Shown piece after piece: positions 45,274-55,104 of a stretch of DNA of 64,000 nt; position 1 is the stretch's first letter; every line of letters begins with the position of its first letter. A program made the translations under genes and the position numbers. The notes beneath the pieces were generated by a model. It ran no database searches and was not told the origin of the DNA. It saw only the letters and a list, made by a program, of their open reading frames with translations. Source of the DNA: Chitinophagaceae bacterium (lineage in GTDB: Bacteria; Bacteroidota; Bacteroidia; Chitinophagales; Chitinophagaceae). Where the stretch lies: positions 682,001-746,000 of the forward strand of contig JANINS010000003.1 in NCBI GenBank assembly GCA_024508725.1, written 5' to 3'.

Positions 45274-46776
45274 TTATTTTTTTGCTTGCTTTTTTTGTCT
45301 TTCATCCAGCACCTTGTCAAAACCTTCTACGTCCAGGTTTTTGGCAATGATGCGTTTCTGATCATCCAACAAATATAGAGTAGGTGTTTTGTATACATCA
45401 TACAACTGGCGGTAGTTGGGTTTGCCGGCTTTTGATTCTGCATCCCGATCTTCTTTTGTTTGGTAAACATTGGTCCAGCTGTTCAACTTATGATTATCGA
45501 TAAACTCACCCCAGGCCTTGTTGGCTTTTTCATCAATATTTACAGCATACACCTTTAAACCAATTGCTTTCCATTTTGCTTCCCATATAGAATCAACTTT
45601 CGGTACGGTTTCTTTACAATGTCCACAATTGGGATCCCAAAATATCACCATGGTATATTTTGATTGGAGATCATACAAGTTTGATGATTTTCCATCAAGC
45701 GTTACCAGGTTCAACATTGGTGCTGTTTCACCAATCTGGTTAGCGATCAGGCTCCAGCCTCTGTCCATCACGGTTTTTTTATCTTTCTCTGAAAGAATAG
45801 TAGTGTCGCCTTTCAGGTAATGATTCTCGAACAGGTAAACGAAAACTTTATCCTGTCCCATGATCTCGGGAGCCATGTATTTGTTGGTGAACTTTGCCAG
45901 TAGAAAACGATACATCTCTTTTGCATCACGTGAATACAACAGCATGTATTTTACTTTATCAATGATGCTGTCAGCATCAGGATGAACAAAGCTTCTGAAA
46001 TAATCGTCGAGCTTTGGTTCAAAGAAGGGTGTACGAACCAAACGATCATCGTTAAATTCAGTATCGTCCCAATAATGTTCCTGCACATAACGGAAAGGAT
46101 AAGCAGAATCCAGTGTGCCGTCTGCTTTCTTAGGCATTTCGGGATATTCCGGAACCTTCATCGCATTAAAGAAAGCCGTGAGCATTGCATTAGGATGTTT
46201 CTTTCCCACATTCTCACGATACGTTCTTAATTCTTTATCAGCTGCAGTTATCTCAGCCCTGATCTTTGCAGAATCTTCTTTTGTTCTTGCATTTGCCATA
46301 AGAGCAGGATTCAATCTCGGACCGATCTGCTCTAAAAATTTCGCATAATCCTGGTAGATCGTATTATCCGGTGAACCGGTGATAGTTGGCTTATCTGGCC
46401 GGGATGTATCTGCAACAATGCTGAAGTGCTGAGTCTCATCCATGAACACATCAAACAAACGAACACGCCTGTCTGTAACAATAAGATAAATACCGCCAGG
46501 CAATTTTTTATTCCCTTTAAAAACACCTTCACTGTTATTATTCAGCACAACTGAATCTGCAAGCTGGTATTTGTCTTTGCCATAATAATTATACAGGTAC
46601 AGCCAGGAATTTTTAAGTGGTGTGATCTTTACGTTTATCGCATAACCGGCACCAGGTTTTTGAGCCGTAGTTGCAGCTGGCTTAGCTGTAGTTTTGGCAG
46701 GAGTGGATTTAGGCTTTTGAGCCATTGACGTACTGATCGTAAAAATGATACACGCAAATAGTAAAACTGCCCTCAT
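45274..46776 (-). CDS. TlpA-like thioredoxin-fold protein with DUF4369/DUF5106-type region
   Basis: A 500-residue secreted redoxin: signal peptide to ~19 (TSMAQ), then a Lys/Pro/Ala/Thr linker (~20-45). A beta-rich N-terminal domain of the DUF4369 kind follows (NSWLYLYNYYGKDKYQLADSVVL), then a helical DUF5106-like middle. The thioredoxin domain (~350-490) has the active site C384-G-H-C387 in FWDPNCGHCKETVP and the cis-proline at ~465 (KTPTLYLL). It probably reduces or rearranges disulphides in the periplasm, fitting with the SurA-like gene 10 bases downstream. Confidence 0.88.
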   Translation of the reverse strand: MRAVLLFACIIFTISTSMAQKPKSTPAKTTAKPAATTAQKPGAGYAINVKITPLKNSWLYLYNYYGKDKYQLADSVVLNNNSEGVFKGNKKLPGGIYLIVTDRRVRLFDVFMDETQHFSIVADTSRPDKPTITGSPDNTIYQDYAKFLEQIGPRLNPALMANARTKEDSAKIRAEITAADKELRTYRENVGKKHPNAMLTAFFNAMKVPEYPEMPKKADGTLDSAYPFRYVQEHYWDDTEFNDDRLVRTPFFEPKLDDYFRSFVHPDADSIIDKVKYMLLYSRDAKEMYRFLLAKFTNKYMAPEIMGQDKVFVYLFENHYLKGDTTILSEKDKKTVMDRGWSLIANQIGETAPMLNLVTLDGKSSNLYDLQSKYTMVIFWDPNCGHCKETVPKVDSIWEAKWKAIGLKVYAVNIDEKANKAWGEFIDNHKLNSWTNVYQTKEDRDAESKAGKPNYRQLYDVYKTPTLYLLDDQKRIIAKNLDVEGFDKVLDERQKKQAKK

Positions 46777-46890
46777 GTCAACTGTTTATTGGGTGGTAAA
46801 TTTATTTAAAATGAAGATGCCAGCTGTTAAACGACTGTCAATTAATGGGGTTTAATAGTGATTATTAGGTCAACTGCTGCACTTTGTGGC

Positions 46891-47010
46891 ATCGTCTGTT
46901 GTGTCACTCACTTCATCGTTCTGAACATTATGAGACTTTTTTTGGCCACGAATACAGATAAGCCGAGTACTGAAATAAAAGCACAAGAGTGCGACGCAAC
47001 AGAAGTACAA
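46891..47010. repeat. Dispersed repeat family A, inverted pair (copies 9 and 10)
   Basis: The left arm, ATCGTCTGTTGTGTCACTCA followed by CTTCATCGTTCTGAAC (46891-46926), faces the right arm AGCACAAGAGTGCGACGCAA, then CAGAAG (46980-47005). It lies between the divergent redoxin and rlmD genes. The left arm carries the GTGTCAC variant and the right arm the GCGACGC form. Confidence 0.7.
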
Positions 47011-47062
47011 TAACACTACTGACTTATGGCTCATAAAAATTTACGCTTTGGTAAAATTTCAA

Positions 47063-48511
47063 ATGTCACACCGCAAAATACCAAATCCCGATACCTTTGC
47101 CAGCGTGAAAAAGAATCGAAAGCCCATCCTCAATGATCTAGTAGTAGAAGCTTATGCGGCTGAAGGCAAATCGCTTGCAAGAGTGGATGGAAAAGTAATA
47201 TTCATCGAGAATGTAATTCCGGGTGACGTAGTTGATGTTCAACTGTTTAAAAACAAGAAAGATTTTGGTGAAGGATATCCCATTAGGTTTAAAGAATATT
47301 CGAAAGACAGGGTAAATCCTTTCTGCGATCATTTTGGAACTTGTGGTGGATGCCAGTGGCAAATGCTTCCTTACGAAAAGCAGCTCACTTACAAACAAAA
47401 GCAGGTAGAAGAAGCTTTGAGAAGGATTGGTAAGGTTGAGATACCTGAAATTCAATCCATCATTGGTGCTGAACAAACAAGGCAATACCGCAACAAGATC
47501 GAATACACATTCTCCAACAAAAAATATCTTACCAACCAGGAACTGAAATCCGGCGTAACGCATAGTAAAGATGTTGCCGGCTTTCATGCAAAAGGTGTGT
47601 TTGATAAAGTGGTGGAGATACATGTTTGCTATTTACAGGATGAGCCAACGAATCAGCTGAGAAATGCGATCCGTGATTTTGCCGTTGAACACGAGATGCC
47701 TTTTTACGACATCAAAACACATGAAGGCTGGCTGCGAAATATGCAGATACGCCTTGCAACAACAGGTGAGTTGATGGTGAACATTGTTTTTGGTTATGAA
47801 GACAAAACAAATCGTGAGTTGTTGCTGAATTATGTTCTGCAACAATTTCCGCAGATCACTACCTTACTCTATACCATTAATACAAAGTGGAACGACAGCA
47901 TGTACGAACTCGTTCCTGAAGCGTATTTTGGAAAAGGTTATATCATTGAAAAGCTGGAAGATTTTGAATTTAAGATCAGCCCGAAATCGTTTTTCCAAAC
48001 CAATAGCAGGCAGGGAGAACGTTTATACCAGGTAACACGTGAGTTTGCTGAACTTACCGGTAATGAAACAGTATATGATCTTTATTGTGGAACAGGAAGC
48101 ATTGGAATCTTCGTTAGTAAACAGGCAAAGAAGATCGTTGGTGTAGAAACAGTAGCGGAAGCAATTGCCGATGCAAAAGAAAATGCAGCATTGAACAAGA
48201 TTGAAGATGCGAGTTTTTATGTGGGAGATGTGATCAAGGTGTGCGATGATGATTTTTTTGTAAAGAATGGCAGACCAGATGTGATCATCACCGATCCACC
48301 AAGAGCCGGAATGCATGAAAAGCTGGTGAGGAAGTTGCTGGATATGGAAGCTCCGCTGATCGTGTATGTGAGTTGTAATCCCGCCACACAGGCAAGAGAC
48401 CTTGCCATACTGGATGAAAAATATACAGTAGAGAAAGTGCAGCCGGTAGACATGTTTCCGCATACGCATCATATAGAGAACGTAGTACAACTAAAATTGA
48501 GGAAGGCTTAA
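47063..48511 (+). CDS. rlmD: 23S rRNA (uracil-5-)-methyltransferase, RlmD/RumA type
   Basis: Methylates U1939 (E. coli numbering) of 23S rRNA using S-adenosylmethionine. The 482 residues from MSHRKIPNPDTF include a TRAM domain (~25-80), iron-sulphur cysteines (CDHFGTCGGCQW, with a later C in EIHVCYLQ), the SAM motif VYDLYCGTGSIGIF, DPPRAGMHEKL and the catalytic cysteine loop VSCNPATQARDL. The ATG at 47063 is preferred to a TTG 15 bases upstream. The closely related RlmCD or TrmA-like specificity cannot be ruled out. It is the first gene of a tight five-gene run with two rhomboids and two EEP-fold proteins. Confidence 0.9.
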   Translation: MSHRKIPNPDTFASVKKNRKPILNDLVVEAYAAEGKSLARVDGKVIFIENVIPGDVVDVQLFKNKKDFGEGYPIRFKEYSKDRVNPFCDHFGTCGGCQWQMLPYEKQLTYKQKQVEEALRRIGKVEIPEIQSIIGAEQTRQYRNKIEYTFSNKKYLTNQELKSGVTHSKDVAGFHAKGVFDKVVEIHVCYLQDEPTNQLRNAIRDFAVEHEMPFYDIKTHEGWLRNMQIRLATTGELMVNIVFGYEDKTNRELLLNYVLQQFPQITTLLYTINTKWNDSMYELVPEAYFGKGYIIEKLEDFEFKISPKSFFQTNSRQGERLYQVTREFAELTGNETVYDLYCGTGSIGIFVSKQAKKIVGVETVAEAIADAKENAALNKIEDASFYVGDVIKVCDDDFFVKNGRPDVIITDPPRAGMHEKLVRKLLDMEAPLIVYVSCNPATQARDLAILDEKYTVEKVQPVDMFPHTHHIENVVQLKLRKA

Positions 48512-48523
48512 CTTCATAGAATA

Positions 48524-49282
48524 ATGACACAATTCAGACCGAGCAGATTTGAAATACTTCCACCGGTAATCAAAAACCTTTTGATCATTAATGGTCTGGT
48601 TTTTTTTGCTCAGATCACCATCAAGAACACAGCTTTTGGAAGCCTGGAAGACATATTTGCACTTCATACTTTCCAGAGTGAATTGTTCAAACCGTGGCAG
48701 TTCATCACACACATGTTCATGCATGGCGATTTTGGTCATCTGTTCTTTAACATGTTTGCATTATGGATGTTTGGTTCTATACTGGAAAATGTGTGGGGAC
48801 AAAAACGATTCCTCATCTTTTATTTCGTTTGCGGACTCGGAGCTGCATTGGCTCACATGATCGCTTTGTATTTTGATAAGCAGACCATCATCCAACAATT
48901 CAACGCCATTCAAACACAAATGGATATAGAATATTTCCTCCGGAAATATTGGTATGGCGAACCATTACCTCCTGTATTAGATGCTGCAAAAGCAGTGGTA
49001 AGAGCACAATTAAACGAAGCCACACTTGGCGCTTCAGGTGCCGTGTTTGGATGTCTTGCAGCTTTTGGATATCTGTTTCCAAATACATATTTATATCTGT
49101 ACTTTTTTGTTCCGGTGAAAGCCAAGTGGTTTGTCATCGGTTATATTGCGATAGAGTTGTATTCAACTTTAAAGAATTCAGCGGGAGATAATGTAGCTCA
49201 CTTAGCACATCTTGGTGGAGCTTTATTCGGATTTTTATTGGTGTGGAGCTGGAATAAAACAAATCGACGAAAGTTTTATTAA
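48524..49282 (+). CDS. Rhomboid intramembrane serine protease
   Basis: The protein has 252 residues and six or so helices. Rhomboid landmarks are complete: PWQFITHMFMHGDFGHLFFNMFALWMFG (loop 1/TM2), the catalytic serine S171 in GASGAVFG and the histidine H229 in HLAHLGGALFG. A soluble insert of ~40 residues (~118-160) sits between TM3 and the serine helix. It cleaves membrane proteins within the bilayer; the substrate is unknown. It starts 12 bases after rlmD and ends 6 bases before the second rhomboid. Confidence 0.92.
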   Translation: MTQFRPSRFEILPPVIKNLLIINGLVFFAQITIKNTAFGSLEDIFALHTFQSELFKPWQFITHMFMHGDFGHLFFNMFALWMFGSILENVWGQKRFLIFYFVCGLGAALAHMIALYFDKQTIIQQFNAIQTQMDIEYFLRKYWYGEPLPPVLDAAKAVVRAQLNEATLGASGAVFGCLAAFGYLFPNTYLYLYFFVPVKAKWFVIGYIAIELYSTLKNSAGDNVAHLAHLGGALFGFLLVWSWNKTNRRKFY

Positions 49283-49288
49283 AAGATT

Positions 49289-50206
49289 ATGGGCGACAGA
49301 GATTATTACAGTAAAGACTTTATGAAAAGAAAGAATGTATTTCAGCCGGGTGCTGATAATGCCATTGTTTCTGTCATCATCTTAAACCTTGTGATCTTCA
49401 CAATTATCTTTAGTCTTTGGCTGATATATCTTGTTACCTACGATACACAGTCGGCAGCCACTCAGCCTTTCGAAGATGAAATTCTTGGCAACCTGAATGT
49501 TCCTGCGGATAACTTTCTTTATAAACCGTGGACGGTTCTTAGTTATATGTTCACGCATTATGGTTTCTGGAGATTGTTCAGCAATATGCTTTGGTTATGG
49601 GCTTTCGGACAAATATTTCAATTGATCGCTGGCAGTGATAAAATATTCCCTGTTTATATATACAGCGGTTTAGTGGGTGGATTGTGTTTTGTTGGTGCTT
49701 CGATTGCTTTTCCTTCGAATCTTGCACCAGAGATGATGGGAGCCGGAGCTTCGATCATGGGTTTGGCAATTGCAGCCACAGCCATGTCGCCTGATTATCG
49801 TTTGTTCCCGATGCTGGGTAATGGTATTCCGCTTTGGATATTAACGGCTTTGTTTGTGATCATTGATATCATGTCGGTGAGCATGTCGGCTAATTTATTG
49901 ATCGCACATCTTTCAGCAGGAATGATGGGCTTTGTCTATGTTAGTTTTTTAAAGCAGGGAAAAGACATCGGATCGTGGATGAATAACTTCGGTAACTGGT
50001 TCATGGAATTATTCAGTCCGGAAAAGAAATACAAAAAAGAAAAACAGACCTTGTTTTACAAAGCCGAGAGAGAACCGTATGTGAAAAAACCTAATCTCAC
50101 TCAAAGAAAACTGGACGAGATACTCGATAAGATCAATCAGAAAGGTTACGAATCTCTTACTGAAGAAGAAAAAGAATTTCTCAAGAAAGCAAGTGAACAC
50201 CTGTAA
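49289..50206 (+). CDS. Second rhomboid family protein with charged C-terminal tail
   Basis: The protein has 305 residues. The catalytic pair appears intact: S155 in GAGASIMGLA and H207 in LLIAHLSAGMMG. The loop-1 motif (PWTVLSYMFTHYGFWRLFSNMLWLW) keeps the pattern, but His-Leu-Phe-Asn is changed to Arg-Leu-Phe-Ser-Asn. The C-terminal ~85 residues are a soluble, lysine- and glutamate-rich tail ending LTQRKLDEILDKINQKGYESLTEEEKEFLKKASEHL, seen in many Bacteroidota rhomboids. It directly follows the other rhomboid and shares its last base with the next start (TAATG). Protease activity is likely but unproved. Confidence 0.88.
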   Translation: MGDRDYYSKDFMKRKNVFQPGADNAIVSVIILNLVIFTIIFSLWLIYLVTYDTQSAATQPFEDEILGNLNVPADNFLYKPWTVLSYMFTHYGFWRLFSNMLWLWAFGQIFQLIAGSDKIFPVYIYSGLVGGLCFVGASIAFPSNLAPEMMGAGASIMGLAIAATAMSPDYRLFPMLGNGIPLWILTALFVIIDIMSVSMSANLLIAHLSAGMMGFVYVSFLKQGKDIGSWMNNFGNWFMELFSPEKKYKKEKQTLFYKAEREPYVKKPNLTQRKLDEILDKINQKGYESLTEEEKEFLKKASEHL

Positions 50207-51336
50207 TGAAGAAACTGGGTAAAGTACTCTGGATTGCCATTACTGTACTTGCAGTTTTGATTTTTCTTCTTACATCAGCTACGGCTTATACCTCTCCTCT
50301 TCATCTTCCTTTTGCCACCTTACTATCCATCGGTTACTTACCAATACTGGCACTTTACATCATTGTAGTAACCGTTTGGTTTTTAAAAAACAAACGAATA
50401 GCGATCGTATTAATTCTGTTGCTGTTTGCAGGTTACAAAAATCTATCATCGACTGTTGGAGTAAATGTTTTTAAATCTTCATGGAAAGAAGCGAAAGAAA
50501 AGGGAACGATACGGATAATGAGTTGGAATGTTAACCGTTTTGGAAACCCTTATACATCTAAAGATTCTACAAACAGTATCCGGCAGCAGATGTTACGGTT
50601 CATTAAAGAGCAACAACCCGATATCCTATGTCTGCAGGATTTCAAGATGAGTGAAATTGTCGGCACTAATCAAACATATTTTGTAGATAATATTGGTGAT
50701 ATACTGGAGGCAGGGAAATTTCAGCAGTTTTTCTATCCTTTTTATTATGAGTATAACGGATTTAATTACTGTGACAAATTTGGTGTCGCCATTTTTACCA
50801 AACTACCAATAATCGATACCGGATCATTCTCAAATGAAGGTCAACTTCAGGAAGAAAAAACCGGTTTCATTGACTTGCAATTTGAATCCAAACGACTAAG
50901 GGTATTTACGAGTCATTTATCTTCCTTCAGCATCTGGCCAAAAGACAATGCAGGAATCAAATACCTCGAAGGCGACAGTTCAAAGATCAAAACAAGGAAT
51001 ATTGTTTCGAAACTCAACTACCTGGGTAAACTCCATGCCCGTGAAGCTGAAGTGATCAAAACCCATCTCAACAAAAGTCCTTTTCCCGTACTGTTTATGG
51101 GTGATCTGAATTCCGTTCCTTCCAGTTATGTATATCATAAGCTCAGCAATAATTTATCGGATGCATTTCTTACCAATGATTATGGTATCGGCGGAACTTA
51201 CAACACAATATTTCCCAAGCTCAGGATTGATGTAATGCTGCACTCAAAATCTTTTAAAGTGGTTCAATTCATTCGACCGGCCAACAATCTTTCAGATCAT
51301 TATCCCATAATTGCTGACATCAGGTGGAAGCAATAG
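50206..51336 (+). CDS. Endonuclease/exonuclease/phosphatase-fold membrane protein (1)
   Basis: The protein has 376 residues. Two or three hydrophobic segments at the N-terminus (~8-30, 40-58, 63-80) anchor an EEP-fold domain outside or at the membrane. EEP motifs: RIMSWNVNRFG, QPDILCLQDF (metal-binding glutamate replaced by Gln-Asp in this family), PVLFMGDLNSVPSS (catalytic D and N), RIDVMLHS and LSDHYPI (catalytic H). Members hydrolyse phosphodiesters or phosphomonoesters; the substrate is unknown. Start overlaps the rhomboid stop by one base. It is a paralogue of the next gene. Confidence 0.88.
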   Translation: MKKLGKVLWIAITVLAVLIFLLTSATAYTSPLHLPFATLLSIGYLPILALYIIVVTVWFLKNKRIAIVLILLLFAGYKNLSSTVGVNVFKSSWKEAKEKGTIRIMSWNVNRFGNPYTSKDSTNSIRQQMLRFIKEQQPDILCLQDFKMSEIVGTNQTYFVDNIGDILEAGKFQQFFYPFYYEYNGFNYCDKFGVAIFTKLPIIDTGSFSNEGQLQEEKTGFIDLQFESKRLRVFTSHLSSFSIWPKDNAGIKYLEGDSSKIKTRNIVSKLNYLGKLHAREAEVIKTHLNKSPFPVLFMGDLNSVPSSYVYHKLSNNLSDAFLTNDYGIGGTYNTIFPKLRIDVMLHSKSFKVVQFIRPANNLSDHYPIIADIRWKQ

Positions 51337-51358
51337 GCTAAACCGATAAATTTACAGT

Positions 51359-52474
51359 ATGGCCAAGGGGTTCTTCAGAAGATTTACCAAGCGATTTTTG
51401 CTAATGATCAACATTTTCTTTTGTGTGATCTTTCTTCTTGGCTGCCTGGTTCCTTTTTTAAATCCACTCACCTGGTGGTTCATGGGTTTTTTGGGATTGA
51501 TCTTTCCCTATGTTGGTCTTATATTGGTTCTATGGGTTTTATTCTGGTGGTTCATCAAACCTAAATTATCATTGATCTCTATTCTTGTACTGCTTATCGG
51601 ATACAAACAGTTAGGTGTTTTGTTTGCCATCAACAAACCTGTTTCATTTCAACAGGAAAAAGCTTCTGGTGCATTAAGAATTGCAGACTGGAACATCCGA
51701 AGTTTTGTAGGAACTGGGAATACCTGGGAAAAACAAAAACTTGCACGGCAGGGAATTGTTGATCTGCTAACAAGGCTTGATGCAGATGTACTTTGCCTGC
51801 AGGAATTCAATCATTCGTATATAAAAGAAACCGGTAATAATCTTTCTTTATTTACAACCAGGTACCCTTACTATTATTTCTCGAGGGATTTTAAAAGAGA
51901 TGGAGGTAACTATGCTTCAGGAACGATCATCTTTTCCCGTTACCCGATTCTTGACAGCGGTAAAGTGAAATACCCAGGTAAGTTCAGCGAAAGTCTCATC
52001 TATGCTGATATCGTTAAAGGGCCCGATACTTTCAGGATCTATACCACCCATCTTCTCTCTTTCCGTTTCAACAAAACAGATTATGATGGAATGGACAAGA
52101 TCAAAGAAGATCCTGAAACATTTGCTGCATCTAAGAGCATCGTCCGTAAAATGAAACATGCTTTTACACAGCGTGGAGCACAGGCTGATATTGCCAAAGC
52201 TCATATTCAGCAAAGCCCATATCCTTCAGTTTTATCAGGAGATTTTAATGATATTCCCAATTCGTATACATACTTCACAATGAAAGGGGATAGAAAAGAT
52301 GCGTTTCTGCAAAAAAGCCTGGGCATCGGCAGAACCTATCTTTCATTGGCTCCTACACTACGAATTGATTACATCCTGCCCGACAAACGATTCGATGTAC
52401 TACAATTTGACATGGTCGATGAAAACCTCAGCGATCATCTTCTCCTTGTCAGCGATCTGAAACTAAAAAAGTAA
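51359..52474 (+). CDS. Endonuclease/exonuclease/phosphatase-fold membrane protein (2)
   Basis: The protein has 371 residues with the same layout as its upstream neighbour: hydrophobic N-terminus (~10-85) then an EEP domain with RIADWNIRSFVG, DADVLCLQEFNH (the metal-binding glutamate is present here), PSVLSGDFNDIPNS, RIDYILPD and LSDHLLL. The two genes are 22 bases apart and are tandem duplicates that have diverged. Fifth gene of the rlmD-rhomboid run. The substrate is unknown. Confidence 0.88.
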   Translation: MAKGFFRRFTKRFLLMINIFFCVIFLLGCLVPFLNPLTWWFMGFLGLIFPYVGLILVLWVLFWWFIKPKLSLISILVLLIGYKQLGVLFAINKPVSFQQEKASGALRIADWNIRSFVGTGNTWEKQKLARQGIVDLLTRLDADVLCLQEFNHSYIKETGNNLSLFTTRYPYYYFSRDFKRDGGNYASGTIIFSRYPILDSGKVKYPGKFSESLIYADIVKGPDTFRIYTTHLLSFRFNKTDYDGMDKIKEDPETFAASKSIVRKMKHAFTQRGAQADIAKAHIQQSPYPSVLSGDFNDIPNSYTYFTMKGDRKDAFLQKSLGIGRTYLSLAPTLRIDYILPDKRFDVLQFDMVDENLSDHLLLVSDLKLKK

Positions 52475-52541
52475 TACCTTCGGCTTCATGGCACGTTACT
52501 CCATATACACTTGCTGCTGTTGTTGCTGTTAATTCAGCCTA

Positions 52542-52549
52542 TACCTTTG
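52542..52549 (+). promoter_or_regulatory. -7 box of cysS
   Basis: TACCTTTG is an exact TAnnTTTG match, 37 bases before the ATG. A TTG lies 16 bases upstream of it. Confidence 0.5.
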
Positions 52550-52586
52550 TGCCACCGATTTCCTTAAGTGTTTCAATCAAATATCA

Positions 52587-54086
52587 ATGCCTTTAAAAGT
52601 ATATAATTCGCTAACCCGCAAAAAAGAAGAGTTTACATCCATTACACCTGGTCATGTTGGAATGTATGTGTGCGGACCAACCGTTAGTGGTGAAAGCCAC
52701 CTGGGTCATGCACGACCTTATGTAACATTCGATATTCTGTACAGATACCTGCAACACCTCGGCTATAAGGTAAGATATGTTCGCAACATTACCGATGCCG
52801 GTCATTTTGAAGAAGAAGGAAGAGAAGCAGAAGATAAGATCAGCAAGAAAGCAGTTGTTGAAAAACTCGAACCAATGGAGCTGGTGCAGAAGTACACCAA
52901 CCTGTATCATTGGGCCATGCATAAGTTGGGCAATCTTGATCCAAGCATTGAACCTACTGCAACAGGGCATATTGTTGAGCAGATCGTAATGATAGAAAAG
53001 ATCATTGCAGATGGATACGCTTATGTTGCCAACGGTTCTGTGTATTTTGATGTAGAGAAGTACAACAAATTTTTTTCTGCCAAAGGACTTCCGTACGGAA
53101 TGTTGAGCGGAAGAAATCTTGAAGAGATGCTCGAAACTACACGAGAACTCGAGAACCAGGATGAGAAAAGAAACAAAGCTGATTTTGCTCTCTGGAAAAA
53201 TGCACCGCCAGAACATATTATGCGTTGGCAAAGCCCGTGGGGCGAAGGTTTTCCGGGCTGGCATATTGAGTGCTCTGCAATGGCAACAAAATATTTAGGA
53301 GAACAATTCGATATTCATGGTGGTGGAATGGATCTCCAGTTTCCGCATCATGAATGCGAGATAGCTCAAAGCACCGTGTGCAATCATGTAACGCCTGTTC
53401 GTTACTGGATGCACAACAATATGATCACCATCAACGGAAGAAAGATGGGCAAGAGCTATAACAATGTGATCAAACTAACTGAACTCTTCAGTGGTGAACA
53501 TCCATTATTGGCTCAGCCGTTTCATCCCATGACGATCAGGTTTTTCATACTGCAAACGCATTACCGCTCTACACTCGACTTTGGTAATGAAGCTTTGCAG
53601 GGAAGCGAAAAAGGATTGAAACGTTTATGGGAAGCGTATGAACAGCTTGGCAAACTTTCGTCTAGTAATGAAGTTGCTGCAGATAAAGAGCTGGATGAAA
53701 AAGTATTGAAACTCCTCAATGAATTTGATGAGTTCATGAACGATGATCTTAACACAGCAAAAGTGTTGGCCAATATGTTTGAGCTGGTGCCTGTAGTCAA
53801 TGGCATCAAAGACAAACACATTGCTGCAGATGCGATCTCATCTTCAACCTTGAAACAACTTCAGCAGAAAATGAAATTGTATGTTGAAGATATTTTCAGC
53901 TTAAAGATGGAGAAGGCTGGTGGCGATAAACTCGAAGGCATCATTCAACTACTCATCAATATTCGCAAAGAAGCAAGAACCAAGAAAGATTTTGCAACCA
54001 GCGATAAGATCAGGAATGAATTAGCGGCTTTGGGTGTTCAGTTGAAAGATGAAAAAGATGGCAACATCAGTTATACAATTGATTAG
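52587..54086 (+). CDS. cysS: Cysteinyl-tRNA synthetase
   Basis: Charges tRNA-Cys. A class I synthetase of 499 residues. Visible parts: zinc cysteine in YVCGPTV, HIGH-type motif HLGHARPY (~38-45), [11 protein letters not shown], the zinc and substrate block [18 protein letters not shown] and the KMSKS-type loop KMGKSYNN (~286). A DALR-type helical domain and the C-terminal tail ([33 protein letters not shown]) follow. All key elements are intact. An exact -7 box lies 37 bases upstream. Confidence 0.97.
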   Translation: MPLKVYNSLTRKKEEFTSITPGHVGMYVCGPTVSGESHLGHARPYVTFDILYRYLQHLGYKVRYVRNITDAGHFEEEGREAEDKISKKAVVEKLEPMELVQKYTNLYHWAMHKLGNLDPSIEPTATGHIVEQIVMIEKIIADGYAYVANGSVYFDVEKYNKFFSAKGLPYGMLSGRNLEEMLETTRELENQDEKRNKADFALWKNAPPEHIMRWQSPWGEGFPGWHIECSAMATKYLGEQFDIHGGGMDLQFPHHECEIAQSTVCNHVTPVRYWMHNNMITINGRKMGKSYNNVIKLTELFSGEHPLLAQPFHPMTIRFFILQTHYRSTLDFGNEALQGSEKGLKRLWEAYEQLGKLSSSNEVAADKELDEKVLKLLNEFDEFMNDDLNTAKVLANMFELVPVVNGIKDKHIAADAISSSTLKQLQQKMKLYVEDIFSLKMEKAGGDKLEGIIQLLINIRKEARTKKDFATSDKIRNELAALGVQLKDEKDGNISYTID

Positions 54087-54109
54087 TTAGCCAGCTTCCG
54101 TTTTTCATA

Positions 54110-54158
54110 GCATCACCTGTTGTGTCACTCTCTTTTACGTTCTGAACCTTTTATGAAC
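54110..54158 (+). repeat. Dispersed repeat family A, copy 11 (variant)
   Basis: CATCACCTGTTGTGTCACTC is followed by TCTTTTACGTTCTGAAC. It carries the GTGTCAC variant like 46891. It lies downstream of cysS. Confidence 0.65.
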
Positions 54159-54183
54159 ATTAGCGAACTGCAATAAATAATCT

Positions 54184-54205
54184 GACCGTCCCGGTCTGAC
54201 TATTT
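54184..54205 (+). terminator. Weak hairpin after cysS
   Basis: GACCG-TCC-CGGTC (54184-54196) forms a 5-bp GC-rich stem, followed within a few bases by TATTTTGCTTT. Weak evidence. Confidence 0.35.
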
Positions 54206-54263
54206 TGCTTTAAGCCTATTGCCTGTGCATTGAACTTTCAGGAACATTTAGCAACCTGCAGAT

Positions 54264-54271
54264 TAAATTTG
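54264..54271 (+). promoter_or_regulatory. -7 box of the L,D-transpeptidase-like gene
   Basis: TAAATTTG is an exact TAnnTTTG match, ending eight bases before the ATG, which predicts a leader of only a few bases. Confidence 0.5.
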
Positions 54272-54279
54272 CAACTGTA

Positions 54280-55104
54280 ATGAAATTATCTCTGTTCATA
54301 TTCAGTGCTTTTTTGCTTTGTGCTGCGGCCGCTACTGCTCAAAAGAAAGACAGTACTTCATCAAAGAATGGTTTCAGAAATTTCTTTCCTGCACCAACGA
54401 ACGAAAGTTCACCTGAGTATAAACTGGTTGATTCGATTTACAAGAAAGCAGCTTTATATACTTACGGATTGGATCGTAAAGTTTTCTTCGATGCTTACAA
54501 AGGATATCAATACCTGTTAGCAAAAGGAAAACTTATCAAACCAGACCTGCTCACGATCGCTGATTACAGCCAGAGTGCAAAGAATAAACGTTTATACGTA
54601 ATTGATGTGAAGCAGGGCAAACTTATTCACAACACGTTTGTCTCTCACGGTCGTGGATCAGGAGCAGAATTCGCATCGGATTTTTCCAATGCACAAAGCT
54701 CTAATAAAAGCAGTCTTGGTTTTATGATCACTGGTGAAACGTATGTTGGAACGGCAGGATACAGTTTACGCTTAGATGGTGTTGAAGATGGGATTAACGA
54801 CCAGGTAAGGATAAGAAATGTTGTGATGCATGGTTCTAAATTCGTGAACTACGAACGCATTTATGAGAGAGGCACAATTGGCAATAGCCTTGGTTGTCCG
54901 GCAATTCCTTTATCCGATCATAAATTGGTTATCGATAAGATCAAAGGTGGTTCTTGTCTCTTTATCTACAGTGATATTCCGCATTACAAAAGAACTTCAG
55001 CAATTTTGAATGCAAGTTTCAGTTGGCCATCATTAAAAACGATAACTACCACTGATACAACTGCAACAGCACAACAAACTTCTTCAAACGTTACAGGAAA
55101 TTAG
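54280..55104 (+). CDS. Murein L,D-transpeptidase catalytic domain family protein
   Basis: The protein has 274 residues with a signal peptide to ~20 (AAATAQ). The catalytic domain has the YkuD-like order: NTFVSHGRGSG, then VVMHGSKFVN (H184) and SLGCPAIP (C206). It likely cross-links or edits peptidoglycan stem peptides in the periplasm. This family is the Bacteroidota type with the long spacing before the cysteine. The tail is Thr/Ser-rich. The stop overlaps the convergent PAP2-like gene by four bases. Confidence 0.87.
   Translation: MKLSLFIFSAFLLCAAAATAQKKDSTSSKNGFRNFFPAPTNESSPEYKLVDSIYKKAALYTYGLDRKVFFDAYKGYQYLLAKGKLIKPDLLTIADYSQSAKNKRLYVIDVKQGKLIHNTFVSHGRGSGAEFASDFSNAQSSNKSSLGFMITGETYVGTAGYSLRLDGVEDGINDQVRIRNVVMHGSKFVNYERIYERGTIGNSLGCPAIPLSDHKLVIDKIKGGSCLFIYSDIPHYKRTSAILNASFSWPSLKTITTTDTTATAQQTSSNVTGN

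Noticed and set aside
47138-47623. 161-codon minus-strand frame opposite rlmD
   Set aside because: It is a shadow of the methyltransferase frame with no family resemblance.
52611-53264. 217-codon minus-strand frame opposite cysS
   Set aside because: It is antisense to conserved synthetase motifs and has no recognisable domain or promoter.
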